From: Termitomyces sp. T153
Lineage: Eukaryota; Basidiomycota; Agaricomycetes; Agaricales; Lyophyllaceae
Length of the DNA stretch: 64,000 nucleotides
Assembly (NCBI GenBank): GCA_018296165.2
Contig: JACKQL020000001.1
Span: forward strand, 2,046,001-2,110,000
Reading direction: 5' to 3'
The notes under the pieces were generated by a model. That model searched no databases and was not told the DNA's origin. It saw only the letters and a program-made list of their open reading frames with translations. Position numbers and translations under genes: made by a program. Shown one piece after another: positions 1 through 11,908 of the stretch (positions are counted from its first letter, which is position 1; each line of letters begins with the position of its first letter).

Positions 1-956
1 TAGACCTTATAGCTGGAGGGCTTAGAGTCTGGCATTAATTCACTAGCATGGTCCCACTGTTTGTGCTCTGAGAGCAAGTTAAACAAGGCTTTAGAGAACA
101 CATTCTTGAACATATGAAAGTATGGAGGCACAATGTTCTAGAATGCCTAGGGTGTGGAGTTGGCAGCAAATGCTTAGGCCAGCCACTGAGATGTGGTCTG
201 GCTAGCTCAGATCTCCACACTAGAGAGCAGCAAATGTAAGGTGGTGGCATAAATCCAGTCCCCAATCTCTACTGCTTTGTCTAGGAGCTTCAGGTTATGT
301 ACACCTCCAAATTCCTCTCTGTGTTCCTCCTCTGGAGCTCCACTACTGCTCTGGTCATTCTTGTAGAGGGCCTCTCTACTGAGGAACACCAAGTGCAGGA
401 GATCCAGGAGGTCTAGGTCAACAAAGGGGAAAAGGCCAGCACAGCATACACAGATGGCTGCATGCTCTTGAACTTGAGCCTGGCATTCTTGACCTCTATA
501 GCATGGGCAGAGCACCTCTGAGGGCACTGGCTCATTGCTACCTTGCCCCTGGCCCAATCTACTTTGGAGTTGTGCTTTCTGAGCCATGTGAAACCAAGGA
601 TCATGTCCTACTTGCCTAGACTGATGATGGCAAAGACTGCATGTTCCATGTGATTCTGATAGCAGAGGACAAGGTTGACCATGGAGCTGATGGCACCTGC
701 TTTGTTGGGCATTCTGTCAATGTTGAATACTGGAATGGGGTTGAGAAGTAGCTGTGTGGTCAGGCCATGGTGCTTGATAAACTCCAAGTCCAAGAACAGT
801 CCCATTGCTCTGCTGTCTAGGAGAGCAGTGACTCTATGAGTTTGCTGAGTGTCTGTAGTCTTGATCTCTACATTGAGGCACAGTGATTTTGCAGAGAGGC
901 TCAAGGCCACTACATACTGCTGGGGCATTTGATGCTCCCAGGTGGGGCAGTGCCAG
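1..956 (-). pseudogene. Ty3/gypsy pol remnant: aspartic protease and start of reverse transcriptase (element E)
   Basis: On the minus strand a retropepsin-like stretch can be followed from about 950 down to 420. It has an active-site-like LLDSRAMG (expected D-S/T-G-A) near 800-830, and the second motif MILGFTWLRKHN followed by VDWARGKV near 540-610, as in gypsy proteases just before the reverse transcriptase. Below 420 the frame is broken, but fragments resembling the pre-RT FSK...LPEH leader continue to the window edge. It joins the gag remnant at 2,089-3,698 once the solo LTR at 957-2,088 is ignored. The frame is split by stops and the D-S-G motif is altered, so it is not functional. CpG is almost absent. 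Family assignment is good; borders are approximate and the rest of pol lies outside the window. Confidence 0.7.
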
Positions 957-2088
957 TGATGTGCTCCTATGCTGCCTAGTGCCATGCAGGAAACCTAAAA
1001 AGAGGACCTAACACTAGTCACTAGATAGGGTAGCTTGCAGTAGGAAATTAATAAGTGAGGGCAAGTCAGTAACCATCCCAGAAAACAAGAACAAATAGGG
1101 TGTGGAGTGGAGACAAGGAGTGAAAAGAGTTGCTATTGCTCGCCTAAGTTGCTAGACAGTAATAGAAGGTTGCTAGTGAAAGTGGAAGAAAATGGATGAA
1201 GATGAAAGAGTTGCTAAGGAAGAGCAAACTAAGTGGCAAAAAGAGGGTTGGGGAGAGAAAGGGAAAGTGACAATAAAGGAACTGAAAAGAGGATGAACAC
1301 AAACTAGTTGCTAGCCATAGTTGCTAGTGTCACTAGATCAAATAATGCTAAGGGCACCTGCAGTTGGCACCACACAAAGTTGAAATTGAGTTAGCAAGAC
1401 TGTTGCTAAGTTGTTGTCAATAGTGAGTAAAAGAGAGAGAGAGAGAGCAAAGTGAAATCTTAAGCTGGTAAGCTTAAAGAGAGGGGGAACAGTACTCTGT
1501 TTGTTCTCTGTTTTAGTCCCTATGTATAGGCAGTATTTATACTGTTTGTAAGTATAGTATAAGAAAAGAGATAATAGTTGCTGCTAGCAATGGTGTCTTG
1601 CCAAAATGTTTATGATACATACAAGGTGTCAATTTGTAACCAAGTAAAAATAAGCAAAGTCAATGTGATGTGTAAGGGTAATAAATTGCAAGAAAAGAGT
1701 ATGTCAAATGTCAATACCTGAAGTGTAAACACCATTCAAGTATGTTCATAAGCTTGACAAGAAAAATGATAAGTAAGAAATCGCATGACTGTCAATATGT
1801 CCATTTTAGGAGGGAAGGCCATGTTGTCACCAAGAAAGTTGCTAGCACTCATTGCTAAGAAAGGTCTTGGCCTTGTTGTTCTAGACCCAAAATCCAGACT
1901 TTACATGATATGGCTCATGATCAATAAGTCTCATAGTTACTAAAATCCTGTGCAAAGGCTATGTTGTTCCAGACCTTAGGGCTAGGCCTCATATGCTGAG
2001 TGTCATGACTTGTGCCATGTCAAAACAATTAGGTGCTGTCCAGTCAAAAATGCCAAAAATAGTGCTCAGCAACAAGTAGGTCTTATTA
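957..2088 (-). repeat. Solo LTR, family A
   Basis: This block is homologous along its length to 41,293-42,348 and 59,259-60,337, the two LTRs of element A. It begins TGATGTGCTCC and ends TCTTATTA (ATCA in the other copies); on the minus strand the family starts TGATAAGACC. It interrupts the gag/protease frame of element E. The flanking tetranucleotides are CCAG (953-956) and CTGG (2,089-2,092), which fit a 4-bp target duplication carrying two transitions. No internal region adjoins it, so LTR-LTR recombination probably left it. At about 1.13 kb it is slightly longer than the other copies. Confidence 0.8.
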
Positions 2089-3698
2089 CTGGCAGATCCT
2101 AGCTGGCATTGGGGAACTTGGCTTGGACTCTGAAGTTGGTGTTTATATGTCTGGAGGGGGAAACTGAAGCTCTTCTGTCTTAGAATGATGGGCATTGAGA
2201 ATGACAATTTCATTTTCTAATGACAGACATGAGAACCTGTTAGTACCCAGCAATGGAGGCATACACCTCATCCATTGCTTGATTAAAAATCCTCCTCCAG
2301 CTCTGGGAGTGATGTGCAGGTATTGATCTCCTCCAGGGTCAACTCCAGTGCCAGCTTGTTAGGCAATGGAGCTCCAGTGGCATCCTTTGTGGCCAATAGT
2401 TGCATGAGGAGTTCTTCCTGCTCTGCTGTAGAGAGATAGCATACCTCTAGCCCCAATGAGCAATGTTGTGTGAAGTGCCCAGGTTTCTTGCATCTCTAGC
2501 ATAATAACAGTGCAGTGCAGAGCTGTTGGGCAGCATCCACATCCATGGAAATGCCTAGTGGCAAGGGGCACAGTGTGGAAATGGCCAGAGTAGGTGCAGG
2601 CATTGGAAGAGCAGGTGTAGGGTACCAGAGGCTGGCAACCAGAGCAGGGTACTGTGTGGAGTGCATGTGGCAGAGCTCCCAACAAATCTCCATGAGTTGC
2701 CACTGATCTCTGGCTATCTTGTACTAGGAGGCAATCCTTTTATTGTCTGGGCAGCTCTCTACAAAGTTGTCAATGCATTCTATCAATGCTGGGTGCAGGC
2801 CATTCTAGAATACAAGGCACAGTTGAAGGCTGTTAGGGTAGGCAGCTTGCTTGACCAATGCTCAGAAGAAGTCAATGTACTTGTCCAGCATTCACTTTCC
2901 TTGTCCATATTGCTCCCTGTCATATAGTGCTAAGGTGGTGGTTTTGGCAGGGTCAAGTAGGAAAAACTCTATGCAGAAGTCCTTTTCAAAGGCTGCCCAG
3001 TCTGCAAAAGTTTTGACACCTCTGGAGTGCTAGAAAACCTGCAATACATAGGTGGAGGCATGTCCAGTCTTCATTATGATAGTACCCAGGCTATCTTTAG
3101 CGCATTGGAGTCAAAGGCATCCCTGCTCAGGTGGATGTAGGTGAGGCAGGACTGGAGGAAGTGCTCCCTACCAGAGCAAGCACCATTGTATACATCTGGG
3201 AGCACAGAATATGGAATATGCAGCTATAGAGTCACTGGAGCTGCAGGAGCAATTACTGGAATGGCCAGAGTTGGTTCCACTGTCAGGGGAGGTGCAGAGA
3301 TAGTGAGTAGGCACTCAAGCAATGCCTGGAGCAATTGGGAGATATAATCTGTGGTTTGATGGAGAGTCAAGAGTTTGGTTGTGTAGTGGATAAGAGATGA
3401 TTGTGTCAGTTGCACCTGATTTTCTAAGTGTAGCAGGTGAGTCCAGGCTTTATCCTGTGGAGCTGGAGCCTCCAAGGGTGTGTCTGGGTTAGCAAGCTGA
3501 GACATTGAACTCTGCAGTGCTTGATCCTGGTGGAGAAGCAACAAATAGGGGCTCAGAGATGCCTTGTGGGCTATGAGGGGCTTCCAGACCAGTTTTAGTA
3601 GACTTGTTTTGCTGTAAGGATGACTTCTGGGAGTGGCAGCTCAGAGTCATGCAGCTAGCAGAGGGGAATCCAATGTATATTAGCAAAGGAGTTGACAA
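2089..3698 (-). pseudogene. Ty3/gypsy gag remnant (element E)
   Basis: Minus-strand fragments starting near 3,690 give a Gag-like polypeptide in several frames. There is a Gln/Leu-rich N-terminal part around 3,224-3,544 with a coiled-coil look, then between 3,150 and 2,650 a retrotransposon-gag capsid-like stretch (KIAWVLSYMKTG, then DPAKTTTLALYDREQ, then a segment ending HPALIECINNF). A C-terminal segment ends at the solo LTR insertion. Stops and frame breaks occur about every 100 codons. It lies upstream of the protease at 1-956 in the same orientation, the normal gag-pro-pol order. No intact zinc knuckle was found. Confidence 0.65.
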
Positions 3699-3849
3699 TA
3701 CAGCAGTAACTAATCATCTAGCAGAGGTGAATCCAAAGAGAACAAGTCTAAAGATCTCTGCTGCTCAGTGCAGTGCATCAGTGGGCAGCAGAGGCATGGG
3801 AACAGCTATACAGAAGGCCAGAGCTAGCCCTGTCCATGCACTTTGAGTT

Positions 3850-4617
3850 GTTTTAATTCTTGAGGGTTTAACAGAGTGTTTATAGGAGTTGGGGAGAGGG
3901 TTTTATGTTGAGTTAATCAATTTAGTATCAGGACCACAGTCCTGGAGGGAGACTCTTACAGAAGCCAAAACCACCTTGGGGAGGTGATGCCAATAGCAAG
4001 TATGTAAATAGGGAAAGAAACTAAGAAACTAAGAAATGAGAGTGAGTAATCAATGGAAAGAAGATCAGATAACAATAGAACACAAACAAGATATCAGGTA
4101 ATGTCAAGGCTGGGTTGTAGCTACAGACTAAGGGACCTTATATAGCTGTAGGACACTGCTAAAAGGAGAAGATGGAAGTGATCTAAGTCAGGTGGGAGTG
4201 ATCTAACACAAGGGGAAGTGATCTAAGTCAAGTGGAAGTTATCTAAGTCAGGTGGAAGTAATCTAAGTCAGGTGGAAGTGATCTAAGTCATAGCAGGAAG
4301 TGATCTAAGTCATGAGGAAGTGATCTGGAACAAGGGAAGCAATCCTGGAAGTGATCTTGGGCAGGTGGAAGTGATCTGGGACAGGTGGAAGTGATCTGGG
4401 ACAGGTGGAAGTGATCTGGAACAGGTGGAAGTGATCTGTGCCTGTGGGAATGATATGGAACAGGAAAAGTGGTCCTAGAGGTGGCTAAAACCTGGATGTG
4501 GCTGAAACAGGACTGTGGCTAAGATCTGGGAGTGTGGCTGAGATCCAAAAAGGGACTGTGTAGAATCTGAGGTTGGATAATGGTGAAGGGAAGGGGGGAA
4601 TGGAATGGGTCATGACA
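3850..4617 (-). repeat. Probable 5' LTR of element E
   Basis: On the minus strand a TGTCATGACCC start lies at 4,617, and a TATA-like TATATAAGG at about 4,133-4,142, directly upstream of the gag remnant. This is the expected 5' LTR position. The 20-bp minisatellite at 4,171-4,458 would be in U3. The inner border is not resolved, because no clear CA end plus primer site could be fixed between 3,850 and 3,960, and no second copy exists in the window for comparison. The call rests on position and the TATA element. Confidence 0.45.
4171..4458. repeat. 20-bp minisatellite, about 14 copies
   Basis: Imperfect tandem units of about 20 bases follow the pattern GGTGGAAGTGATCTAAGTCA, drifting to GATCTGGGACA in the right half. 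Units differ mostly by transitions. It lies just upstream (minus strand) of a TATA box, so it may be a repeated U3 enhancer of the element E LTR. That role is inference. Confidence 0.8.
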
Positions 4618-5063
4618 TTTAGTAACACACATAGTGTTCATTGTGCTTCATATAATTTGTATGGTCTGCACCATATCCTTGTGATGTATACTTTAGTGGG
4701 AGTATGACATTGGATATGTATAATAATCATGATAAGTGTTGAGACATGAGGGACATTTGGTCCTGAGATGGTTGTTTCAGAGGATGCTGTCTCACTCTCA
4801 CTCCTATTTGTCTTCTCATCATTTATTTGACCAGGCCTGCTCTTCTAGTTAATCTAGAGAAAACCTCTCCTTGCTGCCATTTTATGTTTTCTATCAACCT
4901 TTTTTTTTTGTTAAAACCTATGGTTTCATACAGATTCACAGGTCCTAGTTTGAGGGGTAGGTTTGTGAGGCACCTTTGAATGCCCCTCTCATAGTCCTTC
5001 AAGAGCCTGGACATCCCCATTACTTAGGAGATATGTACTTATATGATGCATGTTTTTTCAGTG
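4618..5063. other. Unassigned repeat-compartment sequence
   Basis: CpG-poor, A/T-rich sequence between the element E LTR and the solo LTR of family B. A 65-codon minus-strand frame at 4,823-5,020 has no recognised domain. With the solo LTR removed this stretch is continuous with sequence after 6,195, so both belong to one older, unidentified element or degraded host DNA. Confidence 0.4.
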
Positions 5064-6190
5064 TGTCAGGTTCTGCTGACCATGAGAGCTCAGCTTAACT
5101 GGGCAAGTCCTTACTAGGCAGACACAATATCCTGCACTGATGACCTAGCATTTGGAAGAGGTCTGGACTCCAGATATTTGCAAGGGTAAGCCAAGAGAAG
5201 TGGTCCAAGCAAGTCCAGAGTGGTCTGGGAAAGTCTAAAGCAAGGTATGAGGAAGAGTCAGTCTTGGGAAGGACTCAGGTACAAGTCCAGAGGTGAGTGT
5301 TGATGGTGTAGGGCAAACAGAGGCTATGTGAGTGATGGTTGCAGGGCTGGAGTTTGATGGGGGATCAATGAATGCTGATAGGTTTCAGAGCTGAGCATAA
5401 AGCAAGGTCTGGAGTTGGTTATAAATGTTTGGGACTCATGATATAAGTGCAGAGTTTGTAATGGCATTAGAGTTAAAGGGGATTTTAGCACAATAAAGAA
5501 AATGAAGATAAACAAGGCAAGATGGAGTCAAGGCAAGATTGAGACAAGAACAAAAATAAATTGAAGCAGAGATACAAGACAATAACAAGACAATAGATGG
5601 AAATAGAGACAAGACAGGACCAGGAGGCTGAGATAAGAGGAAATGTAACAAGGAGACATGAAATACAAAGAAACAATCAACAGCACATAGGTAATATCCA
5701 GACTAGAGTAAAGAACACTACTCTAGGACTTATATACTGGCTACTGGAACAGCTCTGGGAGTAGCAGGTCTGATGGTGGGACTTGCCAAAGCCATGCAGA
5801 GTTGATGGATGTTAGTTATGATCAATGAGCAGGCTACAGTGATATACTGATGGGATCAGATGGGACCACAGGCTGCCCAGGGATCATCATGATGTTCTAG
5901 ACCTGATCAGATAAGTTAGGGTGACAAATCAGTGACATACACCAGTGTCAGGAACAGTGTGGGAGATATTCAGGGGTTCAGGAGGGGAAGGGGAAGTGCT
6001 GGGGCCTGTAGGGAACATGTCAGAGTTAGCCAGGGGGCCATTGGAGTTTGCTGGAGAAGTGTTGGAGCTAGCTGAGGTGGGCAATATAGGTTAACAAAGG
6101 TTGGGGAAGTTGAGGGGGGTGTTGGGGGGAACTCTGGAGAAGTGGGGTGGCTTGGAAAGGGGTCAGGGGCTCTGGGAGTGGGTTGTGACA
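5064..6190 (-). repeat. Solo LTR, family B, with perfect 5-bp target duplication CAGTG
   Basis: Begins TGTCAGG and ends TTGTGACA, homologous to the LTRs of elements C (48,710-49,855; 55,497-56,642) and D. It is flanked by direct repeats CAGTG at 5,059-5,063 and 6,191-6,195, so both borders are exact. The antisense-type TATA region (CTTATATACTG) and the AATATC-AGACT motif of the family are present near 5,690-5,740. A solo LTR left by recombination. Confidence 0.92.
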
Positions 6191-6195
6191 CAGTG

Positions 6196-7439
6196 TTAAT
6201 GTCCTTTGCCCAGAAAGAGAACTACTTTGGGTTAGGGAGGCAGTTGTATGAGTCAACTGGCTTGTGGAGCTTTGTTTGTAGATAAGGTTTACTGTTTGCA
6301 TTTATAACAAGGGATGGTGAGTATATGCTGACTTTGTTGCCTTCTTACATATCATTTATCATACAGAGTGACCCATTGGGTAAAGTCTCTACTAGGCTGG
6401 CTATGACCCATTCTGGGACCCAGTATCTGATGCTCCCAGGTGATACTCCCCTCTCTCCATACATCTCCAACATCCTAGTTGTTCCAGTTGAGCTAACTGG
6501 GCTACTGTCAGCAGTGGGCAAAGGAGATAGTGGTATGCTCTCTGTGTGGGAGGAGGTAGGAATGTCTATCATTGGGAAAGAACATTGCAAGTTCAGCATG
6601 TTGTACAGGAACATGAGGATGCTGCCAATAGGGGAGATGATTATATTATGTAGATCTTCTTGGCATATGAGAGGAAAGTATATGGCTTTTAAGTGGCTCT
6701 GCTAGAGAGATGCAGAATGGAGTTATGATTTTCCTGGCAAGTGCTTGCATAGATCTGTTCCCCAGGTTCAGGTAGGAGGGGCTCATAGGTGAGGGGTATT
6801 CATGGGCTAGGGTTACAGTGGAGAGTATCAACTCATAGCTTTATGGTTATAGGTGTGGTGACATGGTTAGGCTATCAAAGTTATTGTCTGTGTAATACTT
6901 ATGTGCAATCAATCTCTCATTTGGTGAGTCTATCCATCCATGCATTTTCAGGTGTGGTCAAGTGCGTCAGTCATTGGTATAGTATTACATGTAGTGGTTA
7001 CATCTTTAATAAGGCTTTATATATATGTTATCTTAGAGGGATCTTCAGTGTTGGTGTACTTAGGTCACTCTTACTCTGTGGGTGCATATATGTTATCTTA
7101 GAGGGATCTTCAGTGTTGGTGTACTTAGGTCACTCTTACTCTGTGGGTGCATGTGTCAATATCAATGTACTTGGGCCACTTTCAAGCTAGCTGGTGTGTG
7201 GGCCAAGAGCATGTTTCTAAAGAGGAGAGAAGGATATTTGTGCTTTTCAGGTAGTTTTCAGGGTATGGTCACCTTCTGGTGTGGTTCTCTGTTGCCTCAC
7301 ATTGGTGGGTTTTCCAAAAGGGGAAGCATTGAGAAAGTTCAGTTTTTGTATGGGGGTTTTTTTGAAGAACTTGTGTAGAGTTTATCCCTCATGTTGTCTC
7401 CAGGGAGGGAGGGAGCTATAAGGGAAACAAACACTCCAC
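6196..7439. other. Unassigned CpG-depleted sequence
   Basis: Open frames here are short and unrecognised. The longest are a minus-strand frame at 6,345-6,614 and plus-strand frames at 6,789-7,190, the latter covering the tandem duplication at 7,022-7,151. I see no transposase, reverse transcriptase or helicase motif. It is probably old transposon sequence, judged by its lack of CG and its position. Confidence 0.35.
7022..7151. repeat. Tandem duplication, 2 x 65 bp
   Basis: Two adjacent, apparently identical copies of a 65-base unit beginning ATATGTTATCTTAGAGGG; the shared word TGTTATCTTA occurs at 7,026 and 7,091. Lack of divergence in otherwise decayed DNA points to a recent duplication. 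Confidence 0.9.
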
Positions 7440-7908
7440 AGGTGAACCTGGCAAGAGCAAGCAGACACAAGCAACAAGCAAGAGTCAAAGGAGCACAGAG
7501 GTGGCTAAGAGTTGGGCAAGGGTGAGTGCAGTGAGCAGAGCATGGATGGATAGCAATGCTGGGGTTCTTACAGTCAGTTCAATGTGTAGGCCAGGAGAAC
7601 ACTGCTATTGTTCAGTCAGAGGATATTCTATCCTGCTGACTGGCTTATATACTACATCTGTGGCTATGCTATGACTAATGCTATATGTGATCAGTGGCCC
7701 AGGTATACTAAACAGTAATTACTAACAATACATCAAAAGGAGAAATAGTGTCTGGTGACTACAAAGGGCTGACTAATGCTGACAGGAGGGCATGGGGGCT
7801 TGGTGGCCAGTCAATTGGATGTGCTAGAGATGATGCTACACCTATGACTAAGGCCAGATAGTGTCAGAGTTACCCATCAGACTTACCTAATGGGGTCATC
7901 CCCTTACA
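7440..7908 (-). repeat. LTR-like repeat, family F
   Basis: Homologous to 30,390-30,839: shared stretches include the segment around GGATATTCTATCC, GGCTTATATACTACATC (TATA-like) and GATGCTA. Both copies end in GGGGTCATCCCCTTACA. Read on the minus strand this is a TGTAAGGGG LTR-type start. The other border and any target duplication are not resolved. The CpG-rich gene island begins about 60 bases to the right. Confidence 0.55.
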
Positions 7909-8370
7909 GGGGCAAGTAATCAGTTAGAGGTATAGGGTAGGTGTGGGACCTGGCATGTTAGGCCTGAGTGCTGCTTCCGGTGTTAGTGGAGCACATGATG
8001 GTAATGGATCAAGCCCCCCCCTTTCTTTTCTTCTTTTCTCTATTCCTACCCATACTCTATTATAATAACACATACTTGCTACACTACAACACATCGCCGT
8101 AACACCCACCAAACAATGCCACACAAAAACTTCACCAGGAAAAGCCCGGATCAAGCGATTACATACCACATACATTACATAACGTTTACCTCAGTTTTAG
8201 CTTTTACAGCCCGCCTCTTAGCCCTGTAGAGTGGCCTTGTGGGCGTTAAACAGAGATCATCATCATCATCTGTCAACTGATGTCATGATCATGGTATAAC
8301 AACAACAAATACAGCCCAAATTATCTCGCAAGAGAGCAACACTTTTCCCTTTTCTGACACTCGCCTCCTG

Positions 8371-11300
8371 ATGCCACCACAGGCCATCGATCCGGCGGTT
8401 ACCCTTTCCAAGTCGAGTTCCCTTATTCCTTTTGGCCCTCGGGATGTTGCAAGCAAAAAGAAAAACCAAGGCATCCGAGACGAAAATGGTGAAAAACCTA
8501 CCACCGCTCGTGCGATGGTTCTGCGCAATGGAAAGTATGGTGCACGCGGCACAGGAGAGATTATTCTTGTCTCTAAGCTTAGTGGAAGAGAGAAGCTAGA
8601 TCTCCTTGCGGGTATGTCAATCTAATCGTTAGGGGTCGTGCGATTCTGGGCGAAGCTGATACGGGGAGCACAAAGAGGATCTCGTAGAGCAATCCAAAAC
8701 TGCAATCATGACACCTTTTTGCCTTGAAGAGTGCCTAAAGATGGCAGAATCGCAATGTCATGGTGGGATGTGATCATTTTCATTTCTTCAGCAGAGGATG
8801 AGAAACGCGATACAGCATCTCTAAACGATATCATCAATCTGCGAGATCCTCAGCTTTTCATGTACCTCATTCAAGCAGAACTGAATGCTCGGACCAAGAA
8901 AGATAAGATAAAAAGCGATGCTATCAAGAATGCCTCCGATGTTGCGTCCGCCGTGGCGACAAAGTTCGTGTTTTCAATCGTCCCTAGTGTTGTCTGTCTT
9001 CCTTTAACTGGGGATCAGGATTCATAATGCCTACATGCTTGCTTCGGCCTGGAAGCTGGTCTCACAAACATTGGCACAACTTGCTTTTGATGGAGTGACT
9101 GACACTTCTCTCAAGTCACAGCTTAGAAATAACACAAATATTCGTACTCGTTATATGGTCTTGTACGACTTGGTTGGCGAGTTAGTTGAATTGAGCCAAT
9201 CCAAGTTTTCAGTCCTAGCAACTACAACTCGTATGATACGATCTCTTGTTTCCCTATTTTGTCATCTACCATCTTTCTCCGTCTAGCTCACTATGCTCGC
9301 TACTTCAAGGTCGCACCAGATCAGGCTGACGTCCCAGAACCCGAGATGATGTTCGACTGGCAGGAATTGCGAGAAGCTTGTTTGTCTTTCTTGGATTCCA
9401 TTATCATCGAATTATGTTTTCCCAAGTCTCCTTACCCGAAGGATGTTTTATATCAAATCCTCCGTGATGCTGTAACTGAATCACCAAAGGAAGCAAAACG
9501 ATTTACACAAGAACTCTGGGATGCGGTTGGAGATCTTTCGGTAATGAAGGTTTTCTCATGTCATGACTCTCTCATTACAACTCGAACATAGATCTCTATT
9601 CAACTACAGCAACTGTTGGAGGCACCTCTAGCTGGGCCGGATGGTAAAGCGTGGAAGGCGGAACCTCGCGAAATTCCTCCAGACTACAAACGTTGGGCTC
9701 TTGCCCAGTTCTACTCTCGAGAAGCTTCCGAGAAGTACGCAAATTTCAAGGATCTGATTTTCCCTCTGGAAAAATCAAAGACAAAGACCGTCCTTGATAA
9801 CATGTGGAAATATATTAACCTTGTGAGAAGATTGAAATTGTTATGCGACACCTCCCCTCACTGACATCTCAATCCAGAATTACAAAGCCGTTTCGGGAGA
9901 AAATACAGATACGCTTTGGGGTTTGACTACTGAGTTTGATTCTACGCCACAGTGGCATGCTGTTTACATGTCCAACTTGGGTGACTCGGACAGTGAACAT
10001 GAAATAAAACCATCCCCTAGATTCAAGGGGAAGACCCCTTCCAAGCGTCTTGCGATTACTAGTGGTCCAGCTGATGACAGTGATGACTCTATGCCGGATT
10101 TACAATCTGTCTCGGACTCGTCCGATGAACTCGACAGCGACTCGGACGAGGAATCTGATGAAGACGACGAGGAGAATGATTCTGACGAGAGTGGTTATGA
10201 TACAGAAGAAGAGGACGAATTGAGGGAAATGCTCAGAGAAGCCATGGACACGGCCCACGAGGCAGATTGGCTTCATTCTGCTCAAGTTGGTCAAGCTGCT
10301 GAGATCGATCCCTTTGAGCAAAACGATCGTAAATGTAACCCATTCTTAAAGCTCTTAGGTTCTCTACGAGGTATGTGATTTAGTGACCCATTGCCCATTA
10401 TCATTTTTAAGGTGCACCCAGGACGCCTGTTTTCATCTAGCCCCAAACTCGGCGGTACGAGCCGCACAGAGGTAACAGCATCCAAAGTAGGGCGTGCTTC
10501 GGGCACGTCTTTGGGTGAATCCCTCACAACGATCCCTAAGACTACTCGTGAGCAACCAGTCGTCTCTTTCGTATTCCGTATAACGTAGTCATTGTAGCTG
10601 CAGAATCCCAAAGTCACAATGCGACCGTGGAAGATGTCGAGGACGAGGATGAAGTCACTCAGGTAAAGAAGAAGAAGAAGCCTAAGAAGAAGAAGAAGAA
10701 GAAGAAGACAGCAGCTCCTGCAGATGTTCATGAGGAAGAGGAGGATGATGGTCCGGTCATCACTCCCGCCTCCTCGGCACCTCCACCGGCCAGTCCGCCT
10801 ATCACTGTTGCCTCTAAATCGAATACTGTCCCTCCTATTGCAAAGAAAGTTGCGCTTAAGGTCTCTAAGACCCAGACTTCGACTCTCATGGGGTCAACCT
10901 CATCTTTGCCACTGCCCACTGAGACCGTGGCACAATCTGCTCGATCATATCTTGCTGAGAATTTTAACACTCAGAAGTCTAAGGTTAAATCGAGGCCAAG
11001 TCATGCGACTGTTTTCGCCGCATCCGAAAAAAAGGCCGGGTTTTTCTCGCGAATCCTCAGTCGAGTGAAAGGAGAACCCGAGGAGAAACCGCAGAAAGGC
11101 GCCAAACATAGTTGGTTCACGAAACTGAGCAAGAAGTCTAAAGGTCTTATGCATCAACTTCTTAATACTGCTGAGGATGAAATGAAGGGTATTGCACCCA
11201 TGAAGTGGGAGCATTTCGTTAAAGTGAGGAAACACTGGCCTATCTGACAACGAGCTTTGAATGTCATCTCTCTCACTCACAGTTAATGCGTGAAATGGGT

Positions 11301-11603
11301 TTCGAATATGATCCCAGCACAGCTGGATCAAGCGTTCGCTTTGACCCGCCTGATCCACGTGATCCTGTATGTTTGGATGTCTTCTAATTTTTATGCTCCC
11401 TTTTGACCATTGCTTTGGTAGCCTATCACTTTTCATAAACGCGCGTCGCTTTGTTTCTCGTTGAATGTTGGAAGACTAATGCCTTGATTACAGCGCATCC
11501 CGACCCAACTTTGCAGCCGGTCAAGCTGAAGGATTATGCGAAGAGGTTGAAGAAGCGCTACGGATGGACTGAAGAAGATTTTATCCGCCAGACTGAAGCC
11601 TGA
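8371..11603 (+). CDS. Conserved basidiomycete-type protein of unknown function with HicA-like C-terminal module
   Basis: Eleven exons fit with consistent phases: 8371-8611, 8792-8963, 9019-9230, 9287-9540, 9592-9822, 9878-10370, 10422-10547, 10604-11223, 11283-11366, 11422-11440, 11494-11603, giving 853 residues. The start is the first ATG of the open stretch (MPPQAIDPAV). The N-terminal 370 residues look helical and globular without a known fold. A Ser/Asp/Glu-rich acidic tract follows (about 400-460, genomic 10,080-10,230), then a poly-Lys run (10,664-10,709) and Pro/Ser-rich linkers. The last 75 residues contain MREMGFEYDPS, GSSVRF, ITFHKPHPDP and LKKRYGWTEEDF, an order resembling HicA/YcfA dsRBD-like folds. 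The tenth intron needs a GC donor (GCGCGT). Acidic and basic tracts suggest nuclear or RNA-bound work, which is inference. Convergent with rec114, 305 bases apart. Confidence 0.75.
10664..10709 (+). repeat. AAG trinucleotide run encoding poly-Lys
   Basis: Nearly pure AAG codons inside exon 8 of the 8,371 gene, interrupted once by CCT. It gives a Lys-rich block of about 15 residues that could act as a nuclear localisation or nucleic-acid-binding patch. Confidence 0.85.
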
Positions 11604-11908
11604 GGGACGTTAACAACTCTTGTGCCATCAACTCCATACACTGCTTGTTGATGGCCTCAACTATGCCGCGATTCGTAGGTTTAATTACACTCATGGTACA
11701 TGTAGTCGCAGACAGTTTTGATGGTCTTCATAATCTTGCTTATTCCCATCTGACTTAGCATCTCGTCATCTAGGCAAGTCAACGAGTTCGCTTACGGTTC
11801 TCCGGAAAGCCAAGCAGCCCACAAGTTAGTAATGTAACTCGGATCGATTTCTATCCATTGGCAGATGTTGTACAAGCGCGAGTTGCATGGGTCAAAAAGT
11901 TAAGAACA

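Noticed and set aside
7924..8175. Minus-strand 83-codon frame at the edge of the gene island
   Set aside because: It straddles the CpG border, has no recognisable domain and looks like chance in the promoter region of the 8,371 gene.
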